From: Streptomyces celluloflavus | GTDB taxonomy: Bacteria > Actinomycetota > Actinomycetes > Streptomycetales > Streptomycetaceae | Length of the DNA: 64,000 nt | Direction: 5' to 3' | NCBI GenBank assembly: GCA_000720995.1 | Contig: JOEL01000003.1 | Span: forward strand, 124,001-188,000 | Part shown: piece by piece, positions 1 to 8,110 of the stretch | Layout: the number at the start of each line of letters is the position of its first letter | How positions within the stretch are numbered: the stretch's first letter is position 1 | Notes under the pieces: model-generated | What the model was told of the DNA's origin: nothing | What the model saw: the letters and a program-made list of their open reading frames with translations, nothing else | Database searches by the model: none | Translations under genes and position numbers: made by a program

Positions 1-1056
1 GCCCGCCGCTCCCAGCCGTACGCCGAGCGGACCGCCGCCCAGCGCGCCCACCTCGGCCTGCCGCTGCTGCCGACCACCACCATCGGCTCCTTCCCGCAGA
101 CCACCGAAGTGCGCACCGCGCGCAGCGATCTGCGGGCCGGGCGCATCGACACCGCCGGGTACGAGGAGCGCATCAAGGGCGAGATCCGGGAGGTGATCTC
201 CTTCCAGGAGAAGGCCGGGCTGGACGTCCTGGTACACGGCGAGGCCGAACGCAACGACATGGTCCAGTACTTCGCCGAACAGCTCACCGGCTACCTCGCC
301 ACCCAGCACGGCTGGGTCCAGTCGTACGGCACCCGCTACGTGCGGCCGCCGATCCTCGCCGGGGACATCTCGCGCCCCGCGCCGATGACGGTGCGCTGGA
401 CGACGTACGCCCAGTCCCTCACCGACCGCCCGGTCAAGGGCATGCTGACGGGCCCCGTCACCATGCTCGCCTGGTCCTTCGTCCGCGATGACCAGCCCCT
501 CGCCGATACCGCCCGCCAGGTCGCCCTCGCGCTGCGCGACGAGGTCAACGACCTGGAGGCGGCGGGGACTTCGGTCATCCAGGTGGACGAGCCCGCCCTG
601 CGCGAAACCCTGCCGCTGCGCACCGCCGACCGGCCCGCCTATCTGGGGTGGGCCACGGAAGCCTTCCGGCTCACCACCGGCGGGGTGCGTCCGGCCACCC
701 AGATCCACACCCATATGTGCTACGCGGAGTTCGGCGACATCGTCGAGGCCATCGACGATCTGGACGCCGATGTCATCAGCCTGGAGGCCGCCCGGTCCCA
801 TATGCAGGTCGCCCGGGAGCTGGCGGCCCATGGCTACCCGCGGGAGGCCGGCCCCGGCGTGTACGACATCCACTCCCCGCGCGTGCCGAGCGCCGAGGAG
901 GCCACCGCCCTGCTGCGCACCGGACTTGAAGCCCTCCCGGCGGAACGGCTGTGGGTCAACCCCGACTGCGGCCTCAAGACCCGTGGCTGGCCCGAGACGC
1001 GCGCCTCGCTGGAGAACCTGGTCGCCGCGGCGCGCACGATCCGCGGTGAGCTGTGA
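1..1056 (+). CDS. metE: Cobalamin-independent methionine synthase MetE, C-terminal part (5' end outside window)
   Basis: The reading frame is open from base 1, so only the last 351 residues are present. MetE transfers a methyl group from 5-methyltetrahydropteroyl-triglutamate to homocysteine in the cytoplasm, the last step of methionine synthesis without B12. The fragment is the C-terminal catalytic barrel. It starts with the family motif [10 protein letters not shown]. The zinc ligands are visible as H238 and C240 (IHTHMCY) and C323 ([12 protein letters not shown]). The gene converges on cbtA with a strong hairpin between them. In actinobacteria metE is often B12-repressed, and the neighbours here are cobalt and corrinoid genes, but its own upstream control region is not in the window. 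Identification is very secure. Confidence 0.97.
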   Translation, partial: ARRSQPYAERTAAQRAHLGLPLLPTTTIGSFPQTTEVRTARSDLRAGRIDTAGYEERIKGEIREVISFQEKAGLDVLVHGEAERNDMVQYFAEQLTGYLATQHGWVQSYGTRYVRPPILAGDISRPAPMTVRWTTYAQSLTDRPVKGMLTGPVTMLAWSFVRDDQPLADTARQVALALRDEVNDLEAAGTSVIQVDEPALRETLPLRTADRPAYLGWATEAFRLTTGGVRPATQIHTHMCYAEFGDIVEAIDDLDADVISLEAARSHMQVARELAAHGYPREAGPGVYDIHSPRVPSAEEATALLRTGLEALPAERLWVNPDCGLKTRGWPETRASLENLVAAARTIRGEL

Positions 1057-1165
1057 GATGTGAAGTGTGAGCTGTTGACGTACTGACCGCGCGTGATGCG
1101 GGGGCGAGGCCGGGGCGCATCGTGCGCTCCGGCCGTGCCTCCGCGACGGTGTCGGCCGAGAATGC

Positions 1166-1199
1166 GAGAGGGCCCCCGGATCGTTCCGCGGGCCCTCTC
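1166..1199. terminator. Bidirectional terminator between metE and cbtA
   Basis: Perfect 10-bp inverted repeat GAGAGGGCCC/GGGCCCTCTC. The 14-base loop can itself pair (CGGA/TCCG). It lies between two convergent genes and can serve both. There is no U-tract, as is usual for high-GC actinobacterial terminators. Confidence 0.75.
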
Positions 1200-1218
1200 C
1201 CCGGTGGCTTCGGGTCGT

Positions 1219-1977
1219 TCAGTCCGAGGCGGCGACCGCCGTTCCCGGGGGCGCCGTCGCGGGCTCGGGGGCCAGTAGCCGCTCGGCGAGTTCGCCGAAG
1301 GCGAGGCCGAAACCGCCCCACAGGGTGATCTGTATGGCGAGGGCGGAGAGGCGGAACCGCCACAGCAGGGTCGCGGGGAAGTTCTGCGGCACCTCGTTGA
1401 TGACGGGCAGGAGGGCGTACGCCAGACCGATCACGAGGGCGAAGGCCGCCACCGCGACGACCGTGGCGTACCAGGTGCCCAGGTGGGGGGCGAGCCGCTT
1501 GCCCAGGAGGGTGGCGGCGATCGCCAGGAGCACGCTGAGCAGCATCATCAGGAAGTACAGGGTCGTGCGCTTGCCGATGGTGTCGGGCTCGCCGACCGAC
1601 GGCGGGTTGGCCGGGTACTTCAGGAACGGCACGACGTACACCGCGAGCAGCGCACAGCCGGACAGCAGCAGTGCGGTGGCCCGCGGGGTGAGGCGGCCGA
1701 CGCGGCCGAGCGCGAAGCAGTAGGCGAGCGCGGCGATGCCGCCGAACGCGACACCGTAGACCAGGACACCGGTGGCGAGACCGGCGGTGGACTGGAGGCC
1801 GCGGGAGACGAGCTCGACCTCGTGCTCATGTGCCGGGGCGTGGGCCTCCTCGAAGCCGATGGCGCCGTCGACGTTCGGCTCACCGAGGAAGTAGGCGACG
1901 ATCAGGGCGAGCACACCGGCCGTGAGACCGGCGAGCATGCCCCGCACGAGCAGGTTTCTTACCGTTGCGGAGTTCAT
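1219..1977 (-). CDS. cbtA: CbtA family cobalt transporter subunit
   Basis: 252-residue integral membrane protein with about six hydrophobic segments, starting [15 protein letters not shown]. CbtA is the predicted membrane subunit of a B12-regulated cobalt uptake system and works with the small protein CbtB. A His/Glu-rich extramembrane loop ([13 protein letters not shown], about residues 43-55) after the first segment is a plausible metal-binding site. It lies 21 bases downstream of cbtB on the same strand, and the pair sits behind a cobalamin riboswitch, so synthesis should fall when B12 is plentiful. The family role in cobalt transport comes from comparative genomics more than biochemistry. 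Confidence 0.88.
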   Translation of the reverse strand: MNSATVRNLLVRGMLAGLTAGVLALIVAYFLGEPNVDGAIGFEEAHAPAHEHEVELVSRGLQSTAGLATGVLVYGVAFGGIAALAYCFALGRVGRLTPRATALLLSGCALLAVYVVPFLKYPANPPSVGEPDTIGKRTTLYFLMMLLSVLLAIAATLLGKRLAPHLGTWYATVVAVAAFALVIGLAYALLPVINEVPQNFPATLLWRFRLSALAIQITLWGGFGLAFGELAERLLAPEPATAPPGTAVAASD

Positions 1978-1998
1978 GGGTATGCGGCATCCCTCGCG

Positions 1999-2220
1999 TC
2001 AGTGGCAGGGGAAGCCGAGCAGGTGGCGTCCGTCGTGTACCCATTCGTGGACGTCCGCACCGCTGATCACGGAGGTGGCGCCCTGCTCGGCGCCGACGAA
2101 GTACAGCAGGACGAGCATCAGGATGCCGAAGAAGACCGCCCAGGGGGCAATCGCTGTCAGCGGCAGCTTGGCGGGTACGACGGGGGTGGTGGCAGTCGGC
2201 TGGGCGACATGCTGCGCCAT
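1999..2220 (-). CDS. cbtB: CbtB small cobalt transporter subunit
   Basis: 73-residue protein with one membrane segment (about residues 25-46) and a histidine-rich C-terminus, VHEWVHDGRHLLGFPCH, which is the hallmark of CbtB. The start at 2220 was chosen because GAGGAGG lies 7 bases upstream. A longer frame back to 2292 would run through the riboswitch. It is the first gene of the cbtBA operon and is presumed to present cobalt to CbtA. The family is normally 60-75 residues, so the length fits. Confidence 0.88.
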   Translation of the reverse strand: MAQHVAQPTATTPVVPAKLPLTAIAPWAVFFGILMLVLLYFVGAEQGATSVISGADVHEWVHDGRHLLGFPCH

Positions 2221-2661
2221 GGCAGGGCCTCCTCTGGGAGTTCGCGTCCCATCTCGGTGGTGCACAGGACGAGGGCGGCGTGTCTGACTCACGTGACGGC
2301 CCGCCCGGGGGGCTCGCCGTCTCGCTCACAGTGGCGCGACCGTGCCGGATTTCCACCGGCTTCCGCCACACCCTCGTCGATATCGGACCGACGGTACCCC
2401 GTGTCGGGTACATGGCCAAGAGCGGGCCGGTGGTCGCGGTCCGCGGGAGCGGCCGGTACGTCCGCGTACGTCCCCGGTAGCTGCCCCGGTGCGGGGCGGC
2501 GGTTCCCGGTCGGCCACCGGCACCGTCCGGCCGTCGCGCGGTCCGTGACATGACGTCGGCCAAGTACCGGGTGCCGGGAACCGGGAGGCAGGTCCGGCCG
2601 ACTACCTGTGCCGGGTCGCGTCCGTGGCCCGTCGGCTGGTGAGTGGTAGAGGAGATGGTCC
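2221..2661. other. Divergent control region between cbtB and the ABC transporter operon
   Basis: 441 bases without a convincing gene. The minus-strand half is the cobalamin riboswitch. The rest (about 2441-2640) must hold the promoters of both divergent operons. I looked for a second B12 box for the plus-strand operon and found none. GC-rich inverted segments such as GGGTGCCGGGAACCGGG near 2569-2585 are present but have no assignable role. Confidence 0.6.
2270..2440 (-). promoter_or_regulatory. Cobalamin riboswitch upstream of cbtBA
   Basis: Read on the minus strand, this leader contains the conserved core of the B12 riboswitch: GGCGGAAGCCGGTG, then GAAATCCGGCACGG, then the invariant box CGCCACTGTGA (plus-strand 2326-2336). 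Further down is GTGAGTCAGAC, matching the usual GAGTCAGGA segment. The element ends about 50 bases before the cbtB ribosome site. Family knowledge predicts that adenosylcobalamin binding shuts off cbtBA. The outer ends are approximate because the peripheral helices were not folded. Confidence 0.85.
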
Positions 2662-3741
2662 ATGCGTCCCTGGAAGATGTGCGGGCTCGCAGTGGTTGTC
2701 GCGGTGGCCGCCACGGCGTGCGGTGGCGGCGGTGCGGCGGAGGGCGGCAAGGGGACCGGTCCGGCTGCCACGGGGAGCGGCGGCTCCGGATTTCCGGTAC
2801 GGGTCACGGACTGTCAGGGCGTGCCGACCACGTTCCCGGCGGCGCCCGCCAGGATCGTGACGAGCAATGCCGCCGCACTGGAGATGCTGCTCCGGCTGGG
2901 GGCGGGCGACCGGGTCATCGGCACGGGATTCCCGCCCGGCAAGGGCACTCTGCCCGCGGATCTCGACGCGCGGGCGCAGCGGGTGCCGGTGCTGGGGAAG
3001 ATGGTGATTCCCAAGGAGAAGCTGCTGGGCTCCGGGGCGGATCTCTACATCGACACGTTCGCGTCGATGGAGCACATGGGCGGGGCGGGTGACGCGCCGA
3101 CCGCGCAGGAATTCGCGTCGGCGGGGATCCGGCACCTCTATCTGGCCTCCACCGCCTGTGCGCCGATGGCCAAGGAGCCGCAGCGGGACCTGTCCGGTGT
3201 GGAGGGCGATCTCACCCGGCTGGGGGCGGTGACGGGGACCTCGAAGCGGGCGGCGGAACTCGTGTCGGGGATGCGGGCGAAGGTCGCCGCGGTGCACAAG
3301 GCGATCGGTGAGGTGCCGCCGGAGCGGCGGCCGGGCTACTTCTTCTTCGACTTCGACGCGGGGACCAAGCAGCCGATCGCCGTCTGCGGCAAGCAGGTCG
3401 CCAACGCGGTGATCAACCAGGCCGGGGCCCGCAATGTCTTCGACGGCTGCGACGGCGCCTTCCAGCGGGTCTCGTGGGAGGACGTGGTCGGCAAGAACCC
3501 GGACTGGATCCAGTTGGCCGTGCGCAACCGCGGTGACGCGGCCGCGAACCGCAAGGCGTTCGAGGAGGCCGCGGCCTTTCTGAAGGGCTTCCCCGCCACC
3601 AGGGGGCTCAAGGCGGTGCGGGACGGGAAGTTCCTGCGGATCGGCTCGGAGCGTACGACGATCGCCGGGGTCGGCAATGCGGACACGGTCGAGGAGATCG
3701 CGCACACCCTCTACCCGGCCCAGTTCGCGGCGGCCCGGTAG
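2662..3741 (+). CDS. Substrate-binding lipoprotein of a BtuF-type ABC transporter
   Basis: 359 residues. A lipoprotein signal ends at a lipobox ATAC with C20 as the lipidation site, followed by a Gly-rich linker. The mature part has the class III (siderophore/B12) binding-protein pattern: PARIVTSNAAALEMLLRLGAGDRVIG near the front and a ligand lobe after a long helix. It starts 7 bases after GAGGAGA. It is first in a three-gene operon with a FecCD permease and an ATPase. The cobalt and B12 neighbours suggest a corrinoid. Related actinobacterial trios have been called F420-0 transporters, and a siderophore cannot be excluded. The ligand is not visible from the sequence. Confidence 0.82.
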   Translation: MRPWKMCGLAVVVAVAATACGGGGAAEGGKGTGPAATGSGGSGFPVRVTDCQGVPTTFPAAPARIVTSNAAALEMLLRLGAGDRVIGTGFPPGKGTLPADLDARAQRVPVLGKMVIPKEKLLGSGADLYIDTFASMEHMGGAGDAPTAQEFASAGIRHLYLASTACAPMAKEPQRDLSGVEGDLTRLGAVTGTSKRAAELVSGMRAKVAAVHKAIGEVPPERRPGYFFFDFDAGTKQPIAVCGKQVANAVINQAGARNVFDGCDGAFQRVSWEDVVGKNPDWIQLAVRNRGDAAANRKAFEEAAAFLKGFPATRGLKAVRDGKFLRIGSERTTIAGVGNADTVEEIAHTLYPAQFAAAR

Positions 3742-3818
3742 TGGGGGCGCGCCCCGCGGTGCGGGCCGCCGAGAAGCCCCCGGCACGGCGGCAAGACCTC
3801 GTACGAAAGGAGATCCCC

Positions 3819-4892
3819 GTGCGCGAGGACGGCCCCGTACGGGACGACACCGCCGGGCGGGCCGGGCGCGGTGTGCGGACGGGGGTGCTGGCGGTGGGGC
3901 TGGGTGCCGCCCTGGTGGTGGCGCTGACCGTCGCGGTGTCCCTGGGCGCCACGGACATCGCGCCGGACCGGGTGTGGTCGGTGGTGTTCCGGCGGCTGGG
4001 GGGTGCGCCGCCCCGGCCGGGTACCAACGATCTGATCGTGTGGCAACTCCGGCTGCCGCGGGCCCTGTTGGCGGCGTGCGTCGGTGCCGGGCTGGGCCTG
4101 GTGGGGACGGCGACCCAGGCGCTGGTGCGCAATCCGCTGGCGGACCCGTATCTGCTGGGCATCTCCAACGGCGCGTCGCTCGGCGCGGTCGGTGCGATCG
4201 TGCTGGGGGCGGGCACCGGCGGTCTGCTGGGGCTGGGGCTGTCGGCGGCCGCCTTCGCGGGGGCGCTCGCCGCGTTCGCGCTGGTGTGGTTCATGGCCCG
4301 GCGGGGCGGGGGCTTCTCGCCGCTGCGCCTGGTGCTGGCCGGGGTGGGGATCGGGCAGTTCCTCTCCGGATTCACCAGCTATCTGGTGCTTCAGGCCGGT
4401 GACGAGCAGCAGACCCGCAGCGTGCTGTTCTGGCTCATGGGGAGTCTGAGCGGGGCGACCTGGCAGGTGCTGTGGCCGCCGGTCCTCGCGGTGGCGGCCG
4501 GGCTGCTGGCTCTGCAGGCGCGCGCCCGTGCGATGAACGCGCTGATCATGGGTGACGAGACGGCCGCCGGGGTCGGTGTGGACGTCACCCGCCTGCGCCG
4601 GGAGCTGTTCGTGGTGACCAGTCTGCTGACCGGTGTGCTGGTCGCGGTGTCCGGGGCGGTCGGCTTCGTGGGGCTGATGGTGCCGCATCTGTGCCGGCTG
4701 GTCGTCGGGGGCGATCACCGGCGGCTGCTGCCGCTCTCCGCGCTCACCGGGGCGCTGTTGCTGGTGGTGGTGGACATCGTGTGCCGTACGGCGATGGATA
4801 CCCAGGAACTGCCGGTGGGTGTGGTCACCGCGATGATCGGGGCGCCGGCCCTGTTGTTCCTCCTGGACCGGCGGATGGCGGTGGGCCGGTGA
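3819..4892 (+). CDS. FecCD/BtuC-type ABC transporter permease
   Basis: 357 residues with about nine to ten hydrophobic segments and family motifs RLPRALLAACVGAGLGLVG, NPLADPYLLGISNGAS and GFVGLMVPHLCRL. I chose GTG at 3819 because AAAGGAGA precedes it at ideal spacing. The same frame is open back to a GTG at 3741 that overlaps the previous stop, but this would add 26 charged residues not usual for the family. It forms the membrane channel for the preceding binding protein and overlaps the next gene by 4 bases. Confidence 0.87.
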   Translation: MREDGPVRDDTAGRAGRGVRTGVLAVGLGAALVVALTVAVSLGATDIAPDRVWSVVFRRLGGAPPRPGTNDLIVWQLRLPRALLAACVGAGLGLVGTATQALVRNPLADPYLLGISNGASLGAVGAIVLGAGTGGLLGLGLSAAAFAGALAAFALVWFMARRGGGFSPLRLVLAGVGIGQFLSGFTSYLVLQAGDEQQTRSVLFWLMGSLSGATWQVLWPPVLAVAAGLLALQARARAMNALIMGDETAAGVGVDVTRLRRELFVVTSLLTGVLVAVSGAVGFVGLMVPHLCRLVVGGDHRRLLPLSALTGALLLVVVDIVCRTAMDTQELPVGVVTAMIGAPALLFLLDRRMAVGR

Positions 4893-5704
4893 ACGTCGGG
4901 ATCGAGGATCTGCATGTCGCCTACGCGGGGCGGAACGTGGTCGCCGGGGTGCATCTGATGGCCGCGGCGGGCGAGATCGCGGGGCTGGTCGGGCCCAACG
5001 GGAGCGGCAAGTCCACCGTCCTGCGGACCGTCTACCGGCATCTGCGGCCCGCCGCCGGACGGGTCCTGCTGGCCGGCGCCGATATCCGCACGCTGACGCC
5101 GGGGCAGACCGCGCGGCATGTCGCCGCGCTGCCGCAGGAGCGCGGCAGCGACTTCGAACTGGCCGTGCGGGAAGTGGTGGCGATGGGCCGGACGCCCTAC
5201 AAACGCGCCTTCGCCGGCGAGGACCGCGACGACCGGGAGACGGTGGCCCGGTCGCTGGCCGCCGTCGGCATGGCGGGGCAGGACGCCCGCCGCTTCGCGG
5301 CGCTGTCCGGCGGCGAACGCCAACGGGTGCTGCTGGCACGGGCGTTCGCGCAGGATCCCGATGTGCTGGTCTTGGACGAGCCCACCAACCATCTCGACGT
5401 ACGGCACCAGGTGGAGCTGCTGGCCCTGCTGCGGGCGCAGCGCCGTACGACGTTGATCTCGCTGCACGACCTGAACGCCGCGGCGTCGCTGTGCGACCGG
5501 CTGCATGTGCTGCACGGCGGGCGGGTGGTGGCGTCCGGCGCGCCACGCGCGGTGCTGACGCCCGAGCTGCTGGCCGAGGTGTTCGGGGTGCGGGCCGCGG
5601 TGACCGAACACCCGCTCACCGGCGACCCGTTGATCGCCTTCGACCACCGGCGGCTGCCGCCGTCCTCCCCCGCGTCCGGCGGAGGGCCCGACGGCGAGGG
5701 CTGA
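4889..5704 (+). CDS. ATP-binding subunit of the BtuFCD/Fec-type transporter
   Basis: 271 residues. Walker A GPNGSGKST, signature LSGGERQR, Walker B VLVLDEPTNHLD and switch His in LISLHDLN are all present. The GTG start overlaps the permease stop (GTGA), so the two are translationally coupled. It energises import of the metal-chelate ligand at the inner face of the membrane. Its last 10 bases lie inside a ~95-bp repeat whose inverted partner is near 8.7 kb. Confidence 0.9.
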   Translation: MNVGIEDLHVAYAGRNVVAGVHLMAAAGEIAGLVGPNGSGKSTVLRTVYRHLRPAAGRVLLAGADIRTLTPGQTARHVAALPQERGSDFELAVREVVAMGRTPYKRAFAGEDRDDRETVARSLAAVGMAGQDARRFAALSGGERQRVLLARAFAQDPDVLVLDEPTNHLDVRHQVELLALLRAQRRTTLISLHDLNAAASLCDRLHVLHGGRVVASGAPRAVLTPELLAEVFGVRAAVTEHPLTGDPLIAFDHRRLPPSSPASGGGPDGEG

Positions 5705-5789
5705 GAGCCTGCCGGGTGGCCGGCCGTGACCGGTGAGTGATCAGGCCGGCAGGTGCGACGGGTACGGCGGAGGCTCCGGAAAAATCGCG
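5695..5789 (+). repeat. 95-bp repeat, copy A (inverted partner at 8621-8715)
   Basis: Aligned without gaps to the reverse complement of 8621-8715, with 82 of 95 positions identical by my hand count. Long identical blocks include GGGTGGCCGGCCGTGA and CGGTGAGTGATCAGG. It overlaps the last 10 bases of the ABC ATPase gene and points into the opine-like cassette. Neither the short peptides it could encode nor an internal stem is conserved between copies, so it looks like a DNA-level repeat rather than a gene. Confidence 0.8.
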
Positions 5790-5855
5790 TGGTCGCGCGA
5801 ACGTGCCGCCCTTCACCCAGCGGCGGAAGCGGGTACGGAGCGTGGCCCGGGGGCC

Positions 5856-5887
5856 GTACGGCTCGGGGACGTCCCGCCGAGCCGTAC
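5856..5887. terminator. Strong hairpin, probable terminator
   Basis: 11-bp perfect arms GTACGGCTCGG/CCGAGCCGTAC around a 10-base centre that is itself partly palindromic (GGGACGTCCC). It lies between convergent operons. Confidence 0.65.
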
Positions 5888-5933
5888 CCGTCCGGGACTG
5901 CCACCCGGTCCCGTTGCGGAGCATCCGGTCGTC

Positions 5934-5974
5934 CAGCCGTTGCCACCCCGCTCTCGCCAGGGCGGCAACGGCTG
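5934..5974. terminator. Second hairpin between convergent operons, probable terminator
   Basis: 11-bp perfect arms CAGCCGTTGCC/GGCAACGGCTG with a 19-base loop that can pair further (CCC/GGG). Read from the minus strand it follows the FAD oxidoreductase gene. Confidence 0.6.
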
Positions 5975-6101
5975 CACGAAGGCCCGCTCCGCATCGGACG
6001 GTTCATGGCGGCGTATCACCCGGGCGTGATCCCCGACTCGGGATGATTCGACGCCAGAACCCGGATCGTCTCGATGCGGCGCGGGGACCGGCAGTTCAGG
6101 G

Positions 6102-7145
6102 TTACTTGCCGAGGTAGAGGTCGCGGAGGAGCTCTCCGGCCGCGGGTGCCTGGCACAGGCCCGTACCGGTGAACCCCGTCGCGTAGAAGAAGGGCCGGGA
6201 GGGGTCCCGGCCGATGAGAGCGGTGCCGTCCTTGCTGGAGTCGAAGGAACCGGTCCATCCGCGACGGAGGCGGATGCCCTCAAGGGCCGGGTAGGTGGTG
6301 CCGAGCTGCCGGGACAGCCGCTGGAGCCACGCCTCCCGGGATTCGTCCTGCCGGGGGCGGCCCATTCCGACGAGGATGCGGTCCTTCCAGGCGCGGATCC
6401 GCATTCTGGTGGGGTGCAGGGTCATCGGCAGGTTGGTGAACGGCACCGCGGGAGGGTCGGCGAGGAGCAGTTCCGTGGGCTCCGGAGTCATCGGGAGGTG
6501 GACGCCGGCCATGTCGCCGACCGTCTCCGACCAGGGGCCTGCCGCGCAGATGATGTTCTCGGCGAGGATGCTGCCTGCGGGGGTGTGGACCCGCCCGTCG
6601 GGGTCGATGCCCGTGACGGGGGACTCCGTGCACACGACGGCGCCGGCCTCCTGGGCGGCCGCGGCGTAACCGCGCACGATCGCGGTGGGGTCGCAGGAAA
6701 AGGCATCGGGCGACCAGGCCGCCGCCAGGATGGTGCGCTCGTCGAGCAGCGGGTTGAGGCGCGCCGCTTCGGCGGCGCTCACGAGCTCGACGTCCACTCC
6801 CGCGGCCTGCTGCGCGGCGTGGTCGCGGCGGAACTTCGCCACCTGCTCCTCTTCGGTGAACAGCACCATGAACCCGACACGTTGCAGGCCGAGCGGGGTT
6901 CCGGTGCGCTCGGCGAAGGCGTGGTAGGCCGCCATGCTGCGGGCGGCGAGGCCGCCGGTGCGGGCGTCGTTGGGGAAGTAGGTGCGTACGACGTTCGCCG
7001 TGGCTCCGGACGCCCCCGATCCGAGCGTGCCGCGCTCCAGCAGGACGGTGCCGACGCCGGCCTCGGCGAGATGGCAGGCGATCGAGGTGCCGATGACCCC
7101 TCCGCCGATGACGAGGGCTTCGGTGCGTTCGGGCAGCTCGCTCAT
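6102..7145 (-). CDS. DAO-family FAD-dependent oxidoreductase
   Basis: 347 residues with an N-terminal dinucleotide-binding motif (VIGGGVIGTS, residues 12-21, then LLERGTLGSGASG) and a C-terminal FAD motif (FFYATGFTGTGLCQAPAAGELL). This is the D-amino-acid oxidase, sarcosine oxidase and opine oxidase fold: it oxidises C-N bonds of amino-acid-like substrates. ATG at 7145 overlaps the stop of the upstream gene by 4 bases, so it is translationally coupled to the cucumopine-synthase-like protein. I infer that the two act on the same imidazole- or opine-type amine. The electron acceptor is not evident. Glycine/sarcosine oxidase-like activity is the alternative. Confidence 0.85.
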   Translation of the reverse strand: MSELPERTEALVIGGGVIGTSIACHLAEAGVGTVLLERGTLGSGASGATANVVRTYFPNDARTGGLAARSMAAYHAFAERTGTPLGLQRVGFMVLFTEEEQVAKFRRDHAAQQAAGVDVELVSAAEAARLNPLLDERTILAAAWSPDAFSCDPTAIVRGYAAAAQEAGAVVCTESPVTGIDPDGRVHTPAGSILAENIICAAGPWSETVGDMAGVHLPMTPEPTELLLADPPAVPFTNLPMTLHPTRMRIRAWKDRILVGMGRPRQDESREAWLQRLSRQLGTTYPALEGIRLRRGWTGSFDSSKDGTALIGRDPSRPFFYATGFTGTGLCQAPAAGELLRDLYLGK

Positions 7146-8110
7146 GCCGGCTGCCCCACTTCGGCGCGGCGCTGCTGGCGCAGCGGGTCCGCGGCGTCCC
7201 ACGGGAACAGATGCAGGTTCCAGCCCCCCAGGCAGTTGATGTAGAGGGCCATATGCCTCGCCACGGCCAGGAAGTCGTCACGGTCGAGACGGTCCAGGCA
7301 GGACATGAAGCGCTGGGTGAAGTCCCACAGCTTCTCCAGACCGCAGTAGCCCAGGAACTCGGCCGGGACACCGACCAGCAGGCGTGCCATCTGGCGCACG
7401 GAGTCCATCGGCATGTCCGCGACGGCGGCTCGGATCAGGCCGCCGTAGGCGGCGTACCCCAGCGGGCGGGTCTCACCGTTGACGAACAGAAGGGTGGGCA
7501 GGACCGTCTCGTTGGTCCCGGCCCTGGAGGGGATCAATCCTCGGTGCATATCGCCGAGCTCGGCGGGTTCGGACAACCAGATCCGCTCCGTCTCGGCGTG
7601 CACGTCGTGGATCAGCTGGTTCGCCTCGGCGTCTGCGGCGGTCAGCCGGGGGATGCGGTGGCCGCCCGCCTCGCCCGCCCTGCGGACCTCCACCAGGATC
7701 TGCTTCTTCGTCGAGTAGACCGCCTCCCAGACGGCCTGTCCGGCTTCGAGCAGGGTCGATATGTCCTCCGCCAGGACCTGACCCACGGGGGCCGCCGGCA
7801 TCGGTTCGGTCAACTCGCCGTACTTGATGCCCAAATGCTGAAGCGCGGAGCAGAACACCGTCCCGTCGGGCGCCTCGCGCCGGTCGGCGATCTTGTAGGA
7901 CGCGTGCGTGTGCAGCAGCGAATGGATCGGCGCCACGTGATACAGATGCTCTCCCGCCACCAGCGCGTGCCCCTGGAGGCTCTGGTAGGGCAGCGATTCC
8001 CACAGTGCATCGGCCAACTCGGGGTTGCGATCGTCGAGTTCCGCGGTGACGGTGAAACCCACACCGGGCCAAGCGATCTCAATGCGCCGTCCGGGTAACG
8101 TCTCAGACAA
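7142..8110 (-). CDS. Cucumopine-synthase-like protein (cyclophilin-like plus helical domain)
   Basis: 322 residues. The N-terminal ~140 residues resemble the cyclophilin-like DUF3830 fold (IEIAWPGVGFTVTAEL, NPELADALWESLP, GEHLYHVAPI). The C-terminal ~170 residues are helical, with the conserved-looking block YINCLGGWNLHLFPW near the end, as in the cucumopine synthase C-terminal domain. Agrobacterium cucumopine and mikimopine synthases condense histidine with 2-oxoglutarate. Homologues outside Ti/Ri plasmids are of unknown function. I placed the start at a TTG (8110) behind AAGGGGAAG, where the similarity begins; ATG at 8230 would add 40 unrelated residues. It is first in an operon with an FAD oxidoreductase, and the pair is bracketed by inverted repeats. 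The family call rests on remembered motifs. Confidence 0.6.
   Translation of the reverse strand: MSETLPGRRIEIAWPGVGFTVTAELDDRNPELADALWESLPYQSLQGHALVAGEHLYHVAPIHSLLHTHASYKIADRREAPDGTVFCSALQHLGIKYGELTEPMPAAPVGQVLAEDISTLLEAGQAVWEAVYSTKKQILVEVRRAGEAGGHRIPRLTAADAEANQLIHDVHAETERIWLSEPAELGDMHRGLIPSRAGTNETVLPTLLFVNGETRPLGYAAYGGLIRAAVADMPMDSVRQMARLLVGVPAEFLGYCGLEKLWDFTQRFMSCLDRLDRDDFLAVARHMALYINCLGGWNLHLFPWDAADPLRQQRRAEVGQPA

Larger units (their letters stand above)
5705..6101. other. Gene-free convergent region holding a repeat and two hairpins
   Basis: 397 bases between the ABC operon and the minus-strand FAD oxidoreductase. It contains repeat copy A and two strong inverted repeats that look like terminators (5856-5887 and 5934-5974). 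Nothing else recognisable. Confidence 0.6.

Noticed and set aside
2441-2661. A second cobalamin riboswitch for the plus-strand ABC operon
   Set aside because: No GCCACTG-type box or AATCCGG core in the plus orientation; only GC-rich partial stems.
5735-5790. A small peptide gene inside the 95-bp repeat (frame starting GTGAGTGATCAG)
   Set aside because: The two repeat copies differ at several non-synonymous positions and only one has an early stop, so the coding potential is not conserved.
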